A stretch of 64,000 nucleotides of DNA from Reticulitermes lucifugus (lineage: Eukaryota > Arthropoda > Insecta > Blattodea > Rhinotermitidae). Within the stretch, counting starts at the first letter, position 1, and each line of letters opens with the position of its first letter. The stretch covers positions 107,975 through 171,974 of the forward strand of contig JAKCWW010000068.1 of assembly GCA_026260175.1 (NCBI GenBank), read 5' to 3'. The position numbers and the translations under genes were made by a program. The notes beneath the pieces were generated by a model. That model saw only the letters and a list, made by a program, of their open reading frames with translations. It did no database searches and was not told the origin of the DNA. Below are positions 10,157-21,872 of this stretch, in pieces.

Positions 10157-12407
10157 TAATACTGTAATTATAAAATTTATTTTACTTTATGTATTTCATA
10201 TGGAAAAACTGATACGAATAACATTTTAAACTTTGACACTGACATTGTAAAAACGTATTCATAGCCGATAAGGCGTGATAAATAAATGGGAGTGGGGTCA
10301 ATTCCGACTTAAGAAAATTTCGGGTTACGTGAAATTTTCAGGAAGGGAACACTTACGTGAGTCGGAAAATGTCTGAATCTCTGACTTTAATACAGGATCA
10401 CAAACTGGATATTTCACATTGCGTGAGGAAAAATGGATATGCAATCCTGATAATAACCCTCTTTCCTACTCTTTTCGGGAAAGTTTATAACAGAAGTACT
10501 CCACCAGTATCAAAGGATTCCGACGGTACTATATGGTCATAATTGAAACTGACATTTTCGGGATCGTCCGATGATTCAGGCTAAAAAACTCTTAAGTATC
10601 GGTTGTTGGATCTTCCTCCTTCTTCAGGGTAAACGAAGAAAGGAGTGAATCTATTCTGGTGGGCTAGTTAGAAAGAACGCGTCTGAATTCTACGTGTAGA
10701 TGGAGAGCTATACATTTTCTGAAACGTTCGAGGTATTTTTAGCCTGAGACTATGGATAATATCCAAAATTTTAGTCACGACTAAGAGGGTAGTACTCCAG
10801 TTTTGAATACGGATTTCCAGCTAAAGCTTCGTGTAACTTTTATCACTAATTATTCTTCAAAACTTTAACTTTAAGACACATAAGCAATTCGTAGAAAGCA
10901 TTTCTGAATGTACAGCTTGTGAAAGCATATACTAATGTCTTCACGACATGTGGCAATCAATTTGTAGATACACATTACCACTCTGCAACAGAGACAAGAT
11001 GCGGGAGAAATAACAAGTTGCAAGTATTTAAAATGCAGAACACAGAATACCAACCTTGGCAAGCCGGAAAGTTCTGCACGGACATGAATTAACTGCGTGT
11101 TTCTAGGCCTGCTTGATGTGACCGCCAACCGTACCCGTCACTAACTCTCTCTTATTTATAACTTCTTACTCAACATAGCCTACAACTGCAGAAACCAAGT
11201 TCTACTCGGAGTTATATTTTCGCCCTAGAAAAGCGTGACAACAGCAGGAAGAGAAAATGTTCTTGCAAGTAAACACAACCTAAATCAAAGATAAAGGTAA
11301 ATAAACCTGCACCGCTTATGTAAGTATGTATGCTATTCATAAAATATTGCGCGAATCTTTAGTTGACCACACATTATTTACTACATTTTTTGGCTGACGT
11401 AGCTCCAACAGGGTCATTTTAAACGTGAATGTGAAGAATGTGGAAGGAAACCTTCTTGCCTACTTCAAGGTAACATAAATACCTTCTTACTTCATATTCA
11501 AGAAGACTTTGCTTCTATTTTACTTTCAATATCTTACTGCAAAAATTTACCGAATAAAACTAAATTATTTTCTCTTATTTGTTGAAAATCGTATGTTTAC
11601 GTGAAGAGAATACTTCACCTCCGCCTCTGCTTCAGATGAATTATTAGCTTCACTCTTCGGCCGTTTTTCTACGGGGAGGGTCTCCCGTATGTTTATAGGG
11701 ACTGTTTGGCCACCCTTCCCAGACTCAGTCTGGATGTTGCAACGAAGTATGTCACTGACCCTGCCCGTAATCAAGCCTTAGTTGTCTGGTCCCTAACTGG
11801 CCACGTTCTTAACCCGCCTCAAAAGAAGTGTGCAAAACTGGCACCACTGATTCTTATGTAGGATATCATTGTAGGCGCTAATATATCACCCAGGAAATGA
11901 AAACTTGCAAACAGATTGAAGGAATATTATTCACAGATTCTTTGCTGTGTATATAATTATAGCCCTTACGGTCACAAAATACTGCTTTGGAAAATCACTC
12001 ATCCTATAGCTGACAGTTGAAACATACACTTCACAGATAATGTTGCGGTGATTTTACTAATTCTTTAAACCTAGCCCCCGTTATTTGATTATACCTTCTC
12101 TTCGGTACGTTCACAGATACTGGCGAAGTGTTTGTCAGGCTTCAAGTGGTGTGTGTCCAGCACACAGAACAATTGATAGCAAGCTCAGCTGGTAATGAAG
12201 TTTGTTCCGACACCGCATCCAATCTTAATCAAAGAAACACGGATAATAGAGTGCAGCAATGTTTGTATGAAGGTTCGCTTGTCAAGGCTGAAGTATCCCA
12301 TTTAAAGGAAGTGAGTTCGCAGAATTGAACATCATCAAGTGATCTACTTTTGATCGCATGCTGTCAGCTTGCCTAAGAAATAATTTAATGTGTTTGTGAG
12401 GGAATTT

Positions 12408-12470
12408 CTTGACCAACTGAACAACTAACGCTTATAAAAGGAACACTGCGCTATGGATTTAGTATTAAAA
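12408..12470 (+). repeat. LINE 3'-tail remnant
   Basis: GGGAATTTCTTGACCAACTG, then ACTAACGC, then GGAACACTGCGCTATGGAT follows the box order of the tail of the LINE family at 45.1 kb. The TATAAAA inside it (about 12433) is therefore not taken as a promoter. Confidence 0.45.
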
Positions 12471-12611
12471 ATAAAACTGTCCCAGATCCGCATCCAAACA
12501 CCGTAAATAGGAGGAAATACTCCTCCAAGCCTCAATAAAAGTAAGTGGTCAGTTTTGGGCTCTGGGAGGTTTTCACTCAGGATATATTAGTCAGTACCAA
12601 AGGATAACAGA

Positions 12612-12690
12612 AGGCGGTAGTGCGCCGGTGACCAGTCTCTCGTACTCGGGAAGTTCTGGGTTACATTCTTGACTCGCAGGTGGACCAACC
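12612..12690 (+). repeat. Possible decayed tRNA-derived SINE head
   Basis: GCGGTAGTGCGCCGGTGACC followed by CTCGGGAAGTTCTGGGTTAC and CTTGACTCGCAGG has the layout of a tRNA-derived head: a purine-rich arm, then an approximate B box (GGTTACATTCT where GGTTCRANTCC is expected). No second copy was found in the window, and the B box is not intact. Confidence 0.3.
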
Positions 12691-13334
12691 TGTGTTCTCG
12701 TGACTCTTCTCACTATTACCAACAGATGCTACCCTGCCGAAAATAAAACCACAATTCCTCGGACGTCCAGCCTGTGGCATGGGCAGGTTTCTACAGTAAT
12801 AAATACCTGTCGATTGAAGTCCTTTACCAAGGACGCTTCACACTGTAACGGTAGATATGAAACACATGGAAAAAATATTTAGCCAATACTATCCCAGAGT
12901 TCTGTTTGTGCCATAAACTATGGGGCTTCTTTTGACACCTTCAATTCAAATGGCACGTAGGCCTATAGACTGCGGCCAGACATACGACACTGGAAATATA
13001 TTACTGGCCCTTAGTTCATTTGTAGCGAGCTCCGCACCACAATCTAATTTGAAAGTCATGAGGTGGACGTCTGTGACAAAGAGCCGTAAAGGGACAGGTG
13101 GAGAGCCGTAATTGCTGTGATACATGATGGGCCTACATTCGGTGTCACACAAAGGGACATCATTATTGCAACATATGGTCATTTGCTAACAACGGTCACG
13201 GTATCGCCTATCGTCATTTCTCATTTGAAGATGTTATCAACGCCACTGAGAAACTATGGTCGCTCAGTTGGTCACAGGGCCAAGTGACTAAGAATAGCTG
13301 TATTTAAGGGGTCCACCAGAGTAGGTGCTTTTTC

Positions 13335-13369
13335 CTGAAGAAGGAAGCAAAGCCGGCTTCCGAAACGTC
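13335..13369 (+). other. Hammerhead-like motif copy 3 (best single copy)
   Basis: CTGAAGA (13335-13341), one extra A, then a perfect 6-bp stem II (GGAAGC 13343-13348, loop AAAGCCG, GCTTCC 13356-13361), then GAAACGTC (13362-13369). This matches a hammerhead layout: CUGANGA, stem II, GAA, self-complementary ACGU, and C at the cleavage position. I could not find good pairing for stem I between the sequence before CTGAAGA and GTGCTTC after the site. The extra base before stem II also departs from the canonical core. Flanking sequence has no coding capacity. It resembles the terminal motif of Penelope-like elements; that link is inference. Confidence 0.45.
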
Positions 13370-13511
13370 GTGCTTCATCAAAATATAAATAATGGACAAA
13401 GTCCAAAGAAGAAGATTATATCAGTGAGATATGTACTATCATCACAGCTCTATAAAGTTGAATGAATCCCTCTTCGTTTGCGAAACATAAGTTTCTACTG
13501 CCGTACACAAG

Positions 13512-13701
13512 GATGTCCTAACCCAGTTAAATGCACTCCCATACCGGAACCTATTTTGATGCAATTTAATCCAGTCCGCCAGTGAAACCTATTTTGTTGT
13601 AACTGAATCCAGTACAACACTTAACCCTATTTTGATAAAAGTGAATCCAGTCCAAAACTGGTCCCTATGGGCAGCCAATTAAATCCAGTCCGTATGTTCA
13701 C
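13512..13701. repeat. 38-bp minisatellite
   Basis: CCTATTTTG-type unit starts occur at 13550, 13588, 13626 and 13664, exactly 38 bp apart, and each unit contains AATCCAGT at about position 20. A more diverged unit, matching the 13550 unit at about 20 of 38 positions, occupies 13512-13549. Unit 4 has CCTATGGGC in place of CCTATTTTG. The period is not a multiple of three and no frame stays open, so this is a non-coding tandem array. Confidence 0.8.
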
Positions 13702-13727
13702 ACGCTATACAGTGTATTTCTTTTATT

Positions 13728-13830
13728 CATTTTAATATTATCTTGCCTTCTAAGCGTGTCTCTTTCCTTCCAATTTCCACACTACACTCGGTACATCTCT
13801 ACGGCCGTCTGGCCTGTCGAAACCCTACAA
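13728..13830 (-). pseudogene. LINE C-terminal fragment, decayed
   Basis: Read on the minus strand: GTACCGAGTG, then GAAATTGGAAGGAAAGAGAC, then ATAATATTAAAATG. This aligns with GTACAGAGTTCTGGTGGGGAG, GAGGGAAAGAGA and GATAATATTAAAATGG of the better copy at 22.9 kb, with a small deletion where GRPRRRW would be encoded. No frame stays open. The copy sits directly beside the 38-bp minisatellite. Confidence 0.5.
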
Positions 13831-16350
13831 CACGTTACTCTCCTCACTGCTTCTGTCATTTGATCACTCTCGTGACGTTTGCTAAAAAACGCAAGCTATG
13901 CATTTCATCCTTATCTAACTTTCCCCATCCTACACTCCCGCATATCCACATACTCTCCTCATCACCGGTTTCCTCCCATAATGCTTCACATGCACATATA
14001 ACAACGCGTAGTTCTACACAGAATTTGGTTACGCTGTCATCTTTGTGTTTTTAGACAGAAGACGGAAAAGATGAATATCCTGGTATTAAGGGCACGGCGG
14101 CCTGATCGTTCTTGAATTTAATCTGTTTGAACATTAAGTGAATATAATAACACATTTGAGAAGCCATACGTATAATTTCCCTCACTCCAAACCAATGGGA
14201 TGGGGTAAGAACATTTATATTACAAGTGCATTTTGATTTCAGATGTCCGGGTTAACTCGTTTTCATTCCCCAATGTGAATCCTACTCAAATCTACTATTG
14301 GTATGCAAATGAAATATACGAGTGTAAGCAGTTTGGTACAACATACGCTAAAATGATCGGGAGTGAGACCATGATAAGTTGCATTGTAACTCAGTTCAGC
14401 TTGAGGTAATAAATTCCAAATAACCGTTACTTAACCGAGACATGTGGATTTTTGAAGGCTTCTACCATCCTCTCGATTCACTCTTATAAGTTATGTACAC
14501 GCCGCAGTTTTAAAATGTTTGTACATCTGGCTAGCAAGCAAACCAAAGTCACATTATTTGTGTTCAGTGCGGCTTTGGCTCTGGTTTTACAGCAAGAACT
14601 TGTGTTCCTATTTGAGGTGCTAATAGAAAAGAAAGTTTCTCTTTCCAAGAGGCGTTAAGGACCTGCTTGTGTCTGTCCGGTAATTCAATTATGGACATAA
14701 ATGTCCTCATTCTGTTCTGCGTGAATTGAAATAACACCTGCTCGAAATTCATAGTCATTCTACGTCTTCTTATATCTCTATATCTCTTTGGTTTGTAATG
14801 AAGTGAAGATTTGGAGATTGCTATTGTCCATTCTGTTACAGTTGGTCTGATCAACCGTTTGCTCTGCAATAGTCTGTACGTCCAATTACTAAAACATTTG
14901 TTTATTTCACACATACCTATATTTATTATACATGTGTGTGCATTTATTTTACTTATATGTGTGCGCGAGCATTAAGAACTCTTTCTCCTCAACGGGCTAC
15001 CCTAGAAAATGTGTATTAAAATTATTTTAGAAGTGTTGATACCAAGTTGATAACCTGGCTCTGGGCTTGAGCGCTCCACTTGTCTCGTTCGTAGCGGAGG
15101 GGTGAGTAGCCTGCCTACTACGCGTCCGTCTGCAGTGTTGCTCCTTTAAGGAAACTGGACTCCGGGAATTCTCTGCCAGAAGATTTCACATCCCTCCCGC
15201 CTTTACCTCCTCAGAGGGGAGGGGTGAACAGGAATCTACCCGGTACTTCGCTCTAATCCAGTCGGCCGGCTAATATACCACCCTATGCCGCTCCAGTCAT
15301 AGCGTACCTGAGCTCTTAACTCAGTCTGCATTAAAATACACATCTATGTAGGACTACTACACACCTATATACAGGCACAAATCGAAGCACAAAACGAAAT
15401 CTCTACGAAAAACCTTAAAATTAACCATGCCGAATTTTAAATAAAAACGATACCTTGCATTGCAAAATCTACGCTTCTCACAGTGGCGGTGCTGAAGAGT
15501 CAAGTATTCTGGGATATAGCATCATTTAGACTGGTAAATAGTCACTCTGAAAGGGCCCAATAAGATGTGAACTGCGTGACCTTGAATATGAAGGTTCTAT
15601 GATCCTTCGAAAGGCCAGTAACTATTTACCAGCGAAGGCGGCCTAACATCCATAAATGCAGACCTTCCTACATTGTATTGTTTGTGTGTACCCAGTGACT
15701 TTAAGGTACTTTGCAACAGTAAAGTGACACAAATAGAACATTGCTTGAATTGTCAAAAGAAACCGAAGGATACATATTTTCGTCGACATTATTAAAAGCC
15801 ACATGTAATTACCGTGGACGGTGTTACATGACAGGAAACATTATATAAAAGAAATATTTTCTAACTCTATAATAATAACAGGCAACTTTAACAAAATTTT
15901 TAGCCGCAAAGGACCCAGAAACACAATGAATGTGAAGGTAAGGTTTTTCCTGTGTATGCCATGAGGGCATGTATGGAGAGTTGAAAGTATTATGTTTAAT
16001 AACCCACCCTTAGCAACACTTCTATAGCGGAGCGGACGCTGGAGAAAGGAAGCAAAAAAGAAAACCGGCCTTTTAGTTGCTGAAATTAAATTTAAAAGAC
16101 GTAAGGCAAGATACACTTACATATATCATAAGGAAATGAAAACATATTAAAACGACTGGAACAGGAGACATAATGGACAAAATTTCAAAATATAAAACCA
16201 ACTGCATTCAACAGAACGTTGAAAGAAAGTAAATAAACACTTCTACCAATCAAAAGGGTCAAGGAATCAGTGAAGAAATTTGGAAGTGACTACTGGACGA
16301 ATGGGGCCCCAAGGGATCAAGAAGTGACCCATCTCCTTGTTTTATAATCA
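13831..16350. other. Gene-free DNA with one GC-rich islet
   Basis: No gene is supported. The segment at 15055-15320 is noticeably richer in G and C than its surroundings and contains the small palindrome AGTAG, CCTGC, CTACT near 15105. It matches none of the window's SINE families. Inverted 12-mers CTGGTAAATAGT (about 15529) and ACTATTTACCAG (about 15621) frame a further short stretch. Frames of 103 and 116 codons at 13743-14054 (+) and 14564-14914 (-) have no recognised domain. Confidence 0.5.
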
Positions 16351-16351
16351 T

Positions 16352-16377
16352 TATGATGATGACGATGATGATGATGG
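16352..16377. repeat. (ATG)n microsatellite
   Basis: About eight ATG/ACG triplets are visible directly. Confidence 0.8.
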
Positions 16378-16737
16378 TCAAACATCACACTGATTTCAAG
16401 GTGGTGATCATGATTGTCAGGTGAAGTAACTCGTTCGTAAAACCTATGTCACACATATGCAGGTTAATTGAGATTTGACAGCTTTCAATACGTCAATCTG
16501 TCTTACAATGCGAGCAAAGTACAGAGCATTGTCTGCGGCAGCGGTAATTCCTTAGCAACTGCCCCATGTACTGTGCAATTTGGAGCCATTACAGCTATGC
16601 TATCCTGTCAGTCGGTACACATTCAAGAACATCGCTACGATAATGACCCATCGATATCAAAGTACAGACAAAGGTGTCCCTAAGCATATGAGTCACGCTA
16701 AAGGAGGCGCAGAAGTAAAACACCACATTATACCAGG

Positions 16738-16805
16738 GGTGCATAAATACCGGGCTCCAGGTCGTCATGTTGACTAAATATATTACGGCAGGGCCTAGCA
16801 TTTTT
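16738..16805 (+). repeat. Dispersed repeat D, copy 1
   Basis: Shares GTGCAtAAATaCCGGGCtCCA, CGTCATG, GACTAAAT and GGC..GGCCTA with 41820-41885, in the same order and spacing. I estimate about 70% identity over 65 bp. The family is unknown. This copy has no SINE head nearby. Confidence 0.5.
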
Positions 16806-17082
16806 GAGTCCGCAATATGGAACTTCCTTCATGTCATCCTTCCTAGATTTTTGGAAAATATGTGTGCCCTTGAATTATATATTGCCCTTCCTGAAACGAT
16901 AAACGGCGAATGACTAGAGATTACAATCGCACTTCTCGGCTACAGTAGGCGACATAATAACATTAACGGAGTGCCTGAAAAGCTTTCACGTTTCAATAAA
17001 GAGTATTGGAGCTATATGAGGAAGTAGATGTACAATCAACGTTTTCGTAACCTTGCGACTAGATGAAGATTATTGGTGAGCT

Positions 17083-17215
17083 TTATGGCCCGGCCACTTT
17101 GCTCTGGAGGAAGACTTCAGGAACCATTCCGTAGGAGCCGCAGAGCCGACTGAAGTGTGCTGTACTTGCCGGAAGTCGAACCACGATCGCCCAGCCAACA
17201 TTCCGGGCCATTTAT
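17083..17215. repeat. GC-rich islet with short inverted ends
   Basis: TTATGGCCCGG (17083-17093) and CCGGGCCATTTAT (17203-17215) are inverted and bound a GC-rich stretch in otherwise AT-rich DNA. On the minus strand there is a near B box (GGTTCGACTTCC, about 17170). It could be a small MITE or an old SINE; neither is established. Confidence 0.35.
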
Positions 17216-18700
17216 GAGGGAGTAGTCTGTATTTAACCACATCAGAACAAGGTCCAGTTAAACACCTTGCGTGCATGGTAATCAACCATCGGGTTCCACA
17301 AAAGCGAGAATTTCTTGATTTTCAGCCCGCAAAGACCCTAATTTAAGAAGTCTAAAGTTAATTCAAATATTTCCCGTAATTTATAATAAGCCTTAGAGGT
17401 TTCTACAAAATTAGCTATAAGCGTACGTTGAGAAATTTCTTAATTTTCCAGTGGCGTGTTTGTGTCAGGCAGGAAGCAAAATAAAACGAACAAAACTCGG
17501 CAATTATTAAACCCTGAATCTTGTACGCAACTGACCTCCACTGATTAATGCCAGTATGCTAATAAAGACAATTGTTTAAGCTACGAAACAACTTCATACT
17601 TATTCAGGAAGCACATACCGTTGACCAAGCCATCTAGATCATCAACACAGGTCTGTTATCAGCCAGGCCGTGCTACAAGCTTGACACGTGATTAGTTATT
17701 TCTCGTTAAACCCGCTGTCTCTCTAATTGGCCAACGAATGACAAATTATCTGTGCTTTCTGATCTCTGAAATCGTTGCAAGTTTCAGATACGTGTCGCTG
17801 AAGCATGTAACTATTACAATGAAATGTTCCTTATCTTACTGACATCGCACTTTTAACATTTTATAACACGAAGTAAGCTAGTTCAAGCAACTCTTCTTCT
17901 GTCGTGCACTCGTAAAGCACCTCTTTCAAATCTTGGCCAGAACACAGATCCTTCCGAAAATTTTCTGTAGTTTTTCTCAGTGTTGCTAAGCTAATGCTTG
18001 TAGTAATACCTTAAACCATGATTTTTTAAATTATCTTACGCCTACCACTACTGGTACGCCAACCATTATTTACTCGTATGCAGCAGCCTGATTAAAAATC
18101 GGAGTATAAAAAAGATAAAAGTTCAAAAAATAAATAAAGCATAAGCCACTTATAATTGCTAACACGCAGCCTTGCTCGCAACATTATATAACTCATCTCC
18201 ACTGTCAGCCAGTCCTTCCGACTTAAGTTTTTTTAAATAAAATAGAATTATTTTTGATACATTGAAAACGTTAAATTTCATTCAGTGTTACGACTGCCAA
18301 AAAGTTTAAAAACCCTGCCTTAAATTACGCCACAGCAACTTCCACATTCTTTACAACTCATTAGTCACTGTCTTCCAATCGATTTTATGTAGTGTAAGTT
18401 ACTGACAGGTCGTTAGAAAACTACAAACAAATATTTCATATCTACAACCCACACGAAATTCAAACCTCTAATAAGACCCTCAAAGCTCACTACTGGACAA
18501 GATAAGCCAGTTTCCCTTCAAAGCAAGTGCTTTGGTATTAAAAGACTTTAAAGAAGGCACAGCCGCTTCCTTCCATAAGCTTTCCAATTTAATGTTTACA
18601 AATCACACTACTATTCAATACTACACGATGAACTGAGATGACAAACGTAGTAGAATGACAGATACATCAGTGGAACATAAGGAGTTTTTAATCCAAGTGG
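17216..18700. other. Gene-free AT-rich DNA
   Basis: Nothing recognisable on either strand. Open frames are shorter than 60 codons. Confidence 0.55.
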
Positions 18701-18713
18701 TTGCACATGTAAA

Positions 18714-18782
18714 CACAAATAACTATTTGTTATTTCGTGATGTTCCTTCTGCATGTTTAGGCCCCTATAGGCCATCTTCAGG
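18714..18782 (-). other. Hammerhead-like motif copy 4 with adjacent hairpin
   Basis: Minus strand 18782-18752 reads CCTGAAGAT, GGCC, TATAGG, GGCC, TAAACATG: the CTGANGA box, a 4-bp stem II and a decayed GAAA box (TAAA) followed by CATG, as in the 7.7-kb copies. Just downstream on the same strand is the hairpin AAATAAC, loop, GTTATTT. It is probably the end of an old element related to the 7.6-kb foldback; this is an inference from the shared motif only. Confidence 0.4.
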
Positions 18783-20930
18783 GAGGTCATTTACAAAAGA
18801 ATAAATTTATAGTAAATGTTGTCAAAGATGTGCATATATATGAAATTAAAATTCAGTGTTATAAATTAAAATATTGCTAAAATGTTACAGAATATAAATT
18901 AATTGCAGGTATTCTACATTTAATGATAATTTTATGTTCCTTTTCAGACAAACATCTATGACACTGCTGACGTCACATTTTAAGGGCATTATATCCCTAG
19001 ATTTTGTGATGTTTAATTATACTCTAGTGGATCACTAAATGGAACTGTCTATATTACGTGCTAAGTGAAGGAACATTGTTAAAGTGACACACTTCCAAGA
19101 ATGAGGTCAGTGTCCGTGTTGCGTATAATAACTTATCCACTTCACTTTTTGTTAAGCAGTGCGTCGGTAAACAAGTGATATATCCGCATTACCTTTTACA
19201 AGACCATTAAACACGTTAATCACGCCAAATACATATCTCTGGTGTCTAATTTGAGCTTGCAAGTTTTACGGAACTTACAAAATCCTCGGTGCAATTTTCA
19301 GAGAAGGTACTTTTTACAGTCTTTTATGTAGATCTTCCTGTCAAGGGATATCCGAAGCATCTGTTTCAAGTCCCCTCCACACTTCTTAAATTTGCTCTCA
19401 TCAGAAGTCAGAGGGCTGCAGGGCCTGTTTAAGGCACCTGTGGGTCCAATGTAAATATAATGGGACCCTACATGCGTGCAAACCTTGAACTGACAAAACA
19501 AGTTTGGCTCAAAACCCGAAAGGCAACCAGATTTTCGCAGTCGCCTTCTCCCACCTGTCATTAGCTCGACTAATAATTCCCGACGTCGGAGATCGAGTTA
19601 TTTATTAGCTATTCTTACTCAGGCTTTCGTGGTATTATTCAGTCTCTATCGAACACATCAGTATTACCGTAACGGTCTTGTCTTATATTTGGCAGATAGG
19701 ATTTCGAGTCTGAACCGAATTATGTACTGACTTGACTAAGTTATTTCGTATCTTTCCTCTGTTTCTCGAAGTGCATTCTGAAATAGTAACACCACATTGT
19801 GCAAACGTGACAGTTTTAATGACAAGTAAATGTGTGTGTTTGTGTGTGTGCCGTGCATGTATTAGTTGGTAATTCATACTCGTGTACATACAATTTATTC
19901 GAACTCACGACAAATATTCAGCGGCTTTTACTCTGTATGGCCTTCTATCCGTCTTGCGGACGATAGGTGGCACATTCATTTCCCTTACTGTCTCCCGAAG
20001 CCCACATTGTTTCTCCCAGTTTGAGCAGATCATGACCAATTAAGGAGATGTTTCAGATCCGGCCAACGTCCTAAAATGCACATTAGTCCGGATATTTCGT
20101 ACTATATAAGGTGGGTGCTAGGATACATCGCGGAAACTTTCTTGGCCACAGCTGCTGCTGGGACTGCGGCACAGTTCCGTTTCAATATCGTGACACTTAA
20201 TGATAGAAGTCCCAGAGGGTACGGCAGTTAATTGATAATATAACCAAACATACGCTCATTATGGATCTGTATTCACCTGTATCTACTAGTGACTTCATTT
20301 AAGTCATCCCTATTCATATTCAAAGCAATGCTGCATAAAAGACCTGTTATCTTACCACATCGCATGTTGTTGTCTGGAGAAGTGTGTGTTAATTCTTAAG
20401 TGTAAAAACGAAGTTCCAATAGATTATTTCAGACTACCTCTTCGTCTACTTTCCCAACCAATCATCATATTGGAAAATAATCTCCAATAATCTCCCAAAA
20501 ACAGTACATTCTTAGGAATACAAAAGTTTGCCTATCTCATAAGAGGAGACTGGCTCATTCAAAACCTATATCTAACAAATATTTAACATCTCATTCGGTG
20601 TTATATAATCTCTGTAGCTGAAAGTGCGTCGTTACGTCAATAAACAGTCAAACTATTTTCTCCGAATAGAAGTTGTAGTGCGTGAAAATAGCTAGGTCCC
20701 TTTCCTTTTATATCGGTTCAAATTCATCAGTTCACATACAACCTGTTACGTAACACATCAAATGATAAGAGGCGAACAATTACGACACAAAAGCGAGTAC
20801 GCCAATAAGACAAAACAGTAGTTTTTAAATTGCATGTGCAATATAGTGAACACCTTGCAGAGATTAGCCGAATGAGGACCGAAAAAATGACTCTGGTCTG
20901 TGGCTACATATTTGTGTATTTATGCTCCTA
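18783..20930. other. Gene-free AT-rich DNA
   Basis: No gene or family member was recognised. A TATATAAGG at about 20104 stands out, but no initiator or downstream open frame supports a promoter. Frames of 87 and 68 codons (minus, 19298-19561 and 19683-19889) lack domains. Confidence 0.5.
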
Positions 20931-20939
20931 AATTGCTAC

Positions 20940-21095
20940 TACATGGACGTGAATCGTCAACTTCACGCCACGGCACTTTACCGTCAGGGAGAGTTCGCGG
21001 CATCCATGGTGGACCCCACGCTAACCTGGATCCTGTGGCCTAGAGTCAAAGCCCGCTTGTCCATTCCAGGGCCTAGTCACCACACTAACAATTAT
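20940..21095 (-). repeat. Decayed SINE, possibly C-like
   Basis: GGTGGACCCCACGC, then ACCTGGATCCTGTGG, is reminiscent of the segment GGCTGGGTGGGCTCCAGGGC..GATCTGG on the minus strand of SINE C at 42.0 kb. The + frame reads QLHATALYRQGEF, which resembles a peptide (QLHAPAALPPGK) I associate with translated insect repeats. The expected tRNA head toward 21095 has no intact B box. Confidence 0.35.
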
Positions 21096-21616
21096 GGGTC
21101 TAATTTTATGATAATACTTAATGTCAATGTTCTATCTTACAAAACTCCAAATAAAGCCTCACAGTCCCAAGAAGAAGATATCAGATTCACGGCGATGCAG
21201 ATGTTACAGCTCGTTATGGGGGAACTGCCACATCCTGCTTCATGAACCGGGTCAGAGCGATATAATCGTTATACATAATTACAAAAATGTTGCTGATTCA
21301 ATAGGCCTATACCGCATCACTGGAAACCCCATAGGAAACCTCCAGTGTAAGGAAATTCTAACATAACATTTTGTGTTAAGTTTTAAACTCGTCAGTTTCC
21401 GTAATGTGATGATAATTGCGAATAACCATTATTTTTCAAACACATCAATCAATTAATTATTCAATCATATATCTAATATCAGTAAAACGGGAACTGAGCT
21501 CTTTAAGGGCTACACCCGTTACAAGAGCGAATGCTTCCAGTATTTCTGGTGACGTGGTTATATTGCATGTATCTGACACTACGTAATTCAGTATATATAG
21601 TGTTATGAATGTCTCA

Positions 21617-21872
21617 AGCCGATCCCAGTGGCCGTGCGGTCTAAGGCATGGCTCTGCGGACGCTCGCTTGCTAGGATTGCGGGTTCGAATCCTGCCCGGG
21701 GGCATGGATGTCTGTCTCTTTTCAGTGTTGTGTGTTGTCAGGTAGAGGTCTCTGTGTCGGGCTGATCGCCGGTCCAGAGAAATCCTACCGAGTGTGGTAT
21801 GTCTCACTGAGTGTGAAGCCTCGATAATGAGGAGTCCCTGGCCCACCGGGGGATGTTGCGCCACTGGAGGCG
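21617..21872 (+). mobile_element. SINE A copy 1 (tRNA-derived, full length)
   Basis: The head is tRNA-like: an A-box-like TGGCCGTGCGG (21629-21639) and a perfect B box GGTTCGAATCC (21682-21692), giving an internal RNA polymerase III promoter. The body continues with TTTTCAGTGTTGTGTGTTGT, GGTAGAGGTCTCTG, CCAGAGAAATCCTACCGAGTGTGG and a GC-rich end, all shared with copies at 30.3 and 44.3 kb. The direct repeat ATGTCTCA sits immediately before (21609-21616) and after (21873-21880) the element, so both ends are defined. A 145-codon minus-strand frame across it, with a PPGRIRTRNPSKRAS-like peptide, is an artefact of the SINE and not a gene. Mobilisation would rely on a LINE's reverse transcriptase; the partner LINE is unknown. 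Confidence 0.85.

Larger units (their letters stand above)
9024..12407. other. Gene-free DNA, sparse remnants
   Basis: No gene is supported. Apart from the decayed dispersed-repeat copy at 9745-9855 and the AT inverted repeat at 10091-10156, I see only short chance frames. The 85-codon minus frame at 10871-11128 and the 69-codon minus frame at 11565-11774 have no recognisable domain. Confidence 0.5.

Noticed and set aside
15478-15500. CAGTGGCGG as a hAT-type end
   Set aside because: No inverted partner or 8-bp duplication found nearby.
20100-20130. TATATAAGG as a core promoter
   Set aside because: No initiator, downstream element or gene follows; such strings are expected by chance in this composition.
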